Assembly: GCA_902464375.1 (NCBI GenBank) | Contig: CABQIM010000092.1 | Span: 1-6,423 of the forward strand | Source of the DNA: an uncultured bacterium | GTDB taxonomy: Bacteria; Cyanobacteriota; Vampirovibrionia; Gastranaerophilales; Gastranaerophilaceae | Direction: 5' to 3' | Length of the DNA stretch: 6,423 bases | Shown here: positions 4,977 to 6,423 of the stretch, one piece after another | Layout: every line of letters begins with the position of its first letter | Numbering within the stretch: position 1 is the first letter of the stretch | The notes under the pieces: model-generated | The model's database searches: none | Seen by the model: the letters and a program-made list of their open reading frames with translations, nothing else | Told to the model about the DNA's origin: nothing | Translations under genes and position numbers: made by a program

Positions 4977-6191
4977 ATGGATACGATATTATTACAAAGA
5001 CCCCAGTTTGAAAAAGCTGCAACGAGTGCGGCAGGAATCGGAATTGCCTTATGTTTATTGCTGGTTCAAAATCCGATTTTATCAGCAAAAGATGGGCTAA
5101 CCGGTATTTCTCCAAGGATAAATTACTTAAAAGAACAACAAGAACAAAAAGAACAAATTTTTGAACAAGAAATTGTAGCAAAGTATAGTAAGTCAAATGT
5201 GATAGAAATTGAGAAAGGTGTTAAATATGTCAGAATGATTCGTTTTTACCAGAACAAACCTGTTAGAATTAATATTGTAGAACTGTCACAGGGTGTAAAT
5301 GACAATTTGGTAATAGAACCGTCAATTGCTTCAGACACATTGGCGCACAGATCAAAAATTAGCAACATAGCCAATAAGAGTAACGCAATAGTCGCAATTA
5401 ACGGAGGATACTTTAAACCACAAACAGGAGTTCCATTAGGAACACTAATGATAAACAAAAAGGTTTATACAGGTCCAATATATGACAGAGTAGCAATGGG
5501 TATTTTTGATAACGGATTTGATATGGCTAGAGTTCAATTAAGAGCTTCTGTAGTAACTAACAAAGGAGGACTAAAAATTGATAATATCAATCAGCCTAGA
5601 ATGTTGTCAACTCATACAATCGTCTATACGTCGGATTGGGGAGAATTTTCTCCGCCTTGTCCAAAGTATGGTAAGCAGATAGTAATCTCTAACGGGAAAC
5701 TAGTAAGAGCATCATACGGAAGTAATCAGATACCTAAGGATGGTTTTGTAGTAGTTGGTTCTCAAAAAAATATTGATACCATAATTAATGCAAAAAGATT
5801 TAAGTTAGATATCAAAATAAATCCTGAGTGGCAAGATGTAAATCACATAATAAGCGGCGGGCCGTATTTAGTAAAAAATGGTGATATTTACGTAGATATG
5901 ACAGCCCAAAAACTCGGTTCTGTTGGCGGACGGAATCCAAGAACAGCAATCGGATACACAAAAGATAATAATTTAATAATGTTAACGGCAGACGGAAGAG
6001 AAGGCGCATCTATTGGGCTGACTCTTAATGAACTTGCTAATCTGATGAAAGAGCTTGGTTGCGTGAATGCAATGAATCTCGATGGCGGAGGTTCAACCGT
6101 AATGTACGTAAAAGGAAAAGTCGTTAACAAGCCGGCTGTGCAAGGCGGTATACCATTATCACATACTCTGATGGTCAGAAAAATTAGCTAG
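4977..6191 (+). CDS. Exported phosphodiester glycosidase (NAGPA-domain) family protein
   Basis: This is a 404-residue protein from ATG 4977; GTG 4968 would add three residues. Residues about 15-37 form a hydrophobic stretch (AATSAAGIGIALCLLLV...ILSA) resembling a signal peptide or N-terminal anchor, although the n-region has little positive charge. A Gln/Glu-rich segment (52-65) follows. The catalytic domain (about 95-404) has the family's glycine-rich motifs: AINGGYF (140-146), SGGPYLVKNG (293-302), GGRNPRTAIGY (317-327), LTADGR (336-341) and NAMNLDGGGSTVM (364-376). The domain is named after the human uncovering enzyme, which removes GlcNAc from a phosphodiester; bacterial members are usually linked to exopolysaccharide or envelope glycans, but the substrate here cannot be read from sequence. 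The gene stands alone behind its own promoter and long leader, divergent from nadE. Family assignment is strong, exact function unknown. Confidence 0.9.
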   Translation: MDTILLQRPQFEKAATSAAGIGIALCLLLVQNPILSAKDGLTGISPRINYLKEQQEQKEQIFEQEIVAKYSKSNVIEIEKGVKYVRMIRFYQNKPVRINIVELSQGVNDNLVIEPSIASDTLAHRSKISNIANKSNAIVAINGGYFKPQTGVPLGTLMINKKVYTGPIYDRVAMGIFDNGFDMARVQLRASVVTNKGGLKIDNINQPRMLSTHTIVYTSDWGEFSPPCPKYGKQIVISNGKLVRASYGSNQIPKDGFVVVGSQKNIDTIINAKRFKLDIKINPEWQDVNHIISGGPYLVKNGDIYVDMTAQKLGSVGGRNPRTAIGYTKDNNLIMLTADGREGASIGLTLNELANLMKELGCVNAMNLDGGGSTVMYVKGKVVNKPAVQGGIPLSHTLMVRKIS

Positions 6192-6198
6192 AATTACA

Positions 6199-6229
6199 TT
6201 CCATAATACTTTTACATACCCCTATGGAA
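6199..6229. repeat. Imperfect hairpin just after the glycosidase stop
   Basis: TTCCATA (6199-6205) is the exact reverse complement of TATGGAA (6223-6229), with a 17-base loop. An alternative, TTTTAC (6210-6215) with GTAAAA (6230-6235), overlaps it. It could protect the mRNA 3' end or act with the stronger hairpin downstream. No T-run follows it. Confidence 0.35.
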
Positions 6230-6238
6230 GTAAAAACT

Positions 6239-6271
6239 ACCCCTTTCGGAACTCGTTTCCGAAAGGGGTTT
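6239..6271. terminator. Strong 3' hairpin, probable terminator
   Basis: CCCCTTTCGGAA (6240-6251) pairs perfectly with TTCCGAAAGGGG (6257-6268) around loop CTCGT, and A6239-T6269 extends it to 13 bp. It starts 48 bases after the glycosidase stop codon. Only TTT follows on the plus strand, so termination would rely on stem strength. On the minus strand the stem is followed by TAGTTTTTA, so it could also end a gene entering from the right. The role as a terminator is likely; direction is uncertain. Confidence 0.55.
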
Positions 6272-6281
6272 GAGTGTGGTA

Positions 6282-6293
6282 CTACGTACGTAG
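6282..6293. repeat. Perfect 12-base palindrome CTACGTACGTAG
   Basis: The sequence is self-complementary without a loop, so it would suit binding by a dimeric protein better than an RNA hairpin. It lies in non-coding DNA 13 bases beyond the hairpin stem. GTCGAC follows about 8 bases later. Nothing else links it to a function. Confidence 0.35.
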
Positions 6294-6382
6294 ACATTGG
6301 GTCGACTACTTGGTTAGAACGACAGGATTTTTTTATAACTACAAGCTCCGCCTCAAAGTATTACCTACAAATTTGGCGTGTC

Positions 6383-6416
6383 CCCTCCCTTTATAGGGGG
6401 AGGGCTAGGGTGGGGG
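6383..6416. repeat. REP-like inverted repeat with G-quadruplex motif
   Basis: CCCTCCC (6383-6389) pairs with GGGAGGG (6398-6404) around an 8-base loop. The right arm continues into further G-tracts: G5 (6396-6400), G3 (6402-6404), G3 (6408-6410) and G5 (6412-6416), with spacers of 1, 3 and 1 bases, a textbook four-tract G-quadruplex pattern. It stands out sharply from the AT-rich surroundings and resembles short interspersed palindromic (REP-type) repeats known in many bacteria. Copy number cannot be judged from one window. It is non-coding; no ORF is visible from 6192 to the window end. Confidence 0.5.
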
Positions 6417-6423
6417 CTTATTA

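Noticed and set aside
4954..5196. Minus-strand ORF of 80 codons at the start of the glycosidase gene.
   Set aside because: It is antisense to the signal-peptide region, whose hydrophobic codons give a spurious hydrophobic frame on the other strand. No Shine-Dalgarno was seen.
6300..6345. Possible terminator GTCG...CGAC followed by a T7 run.
   Set aside because: The stem is only 4 bp with a loop of about 15 bases and does not directly abut the T-run.
1..6423. CRISPR arrays, insertion sequences, phage, defence or toxin-antitoxin systems.
   Set aside because: No regularly spaced repeats, transposase-like proteins or relevant domains appear on either strand; the coding content is ordinary housekeeping plus an exported enzyme.

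Overview
The window is AT-rich bacterial chromosome. It carries the 3' part of a tRNA-Cys gene and four protein genes: dnaA, a cytoplasmic TPR-repeat gene, a long glutamine-dependent NAD+ synthetase gene (nadE), and a secreted or membrane-anchored phosphodiester glycosidase (NAGPA-family) gene. Start and stop codons follow the standard code and Shine-Dalgarno sites are visible. Low GC, a DnaA not followed by dnaN, a tRNA without an encoded CCA and an NAGPA-type exported enzyme would fit a host-associated relative of Cyanobacteria (Vampirovibrionia/Melainabacteria, e.g. Gastranaerophilales). That placement is inference at modest confidence, and other AT-rich lineages are possible.

Layout, left to right. 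Positions 1-55 are tRNA-Cys(GCA), truncated by the window edge. dnaA (91-1476, +) follows after only 35 bases and ends in a short hairpin-plus-T5 terminator. A 93-base gap leads to the TPR gene (1570-2604, +). It converges on nadE (2610-4598, -) with five bases between the stop codons. nadE and the phosphodiester glycosidase gene (4977-6191, +) diverge from a 378-base AT-rich intergenic region with a good promoter-like site on each strand. The nadE leader is very short. The glycosidase promoter has an extended -10 and 17-base spacing and predicts a leader of about 178 bases that can fold into three consecutive hairpin arms, with competing pairings at its 5' end. After the glycosidase gene come a perfect 12-13 bp hairpin, a 12-base palindrome, and at the window end a C-rich/G-rich inverted repeat that also contains a four-tract G-quadruplex motif and looks like an interspersed REP-type repeat.

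Functionally these are housekeeping genes (replication initiation, NAD biosynthesis, tRNA) beside a protein-interaction gene and an envelope/exopolysaccharide-type enzyme. They do not form one pathway. No phage, CRISPR, toxin-antitoxin or defence genes are visible. The points most worth a second look are the structured leader upstream of the glycosidase gene, the divergence of DnaA at residues normally conserved for oligomerisation and DnaA-box recognition, and the G-quadruplex/REP-like repeat at the right edge.
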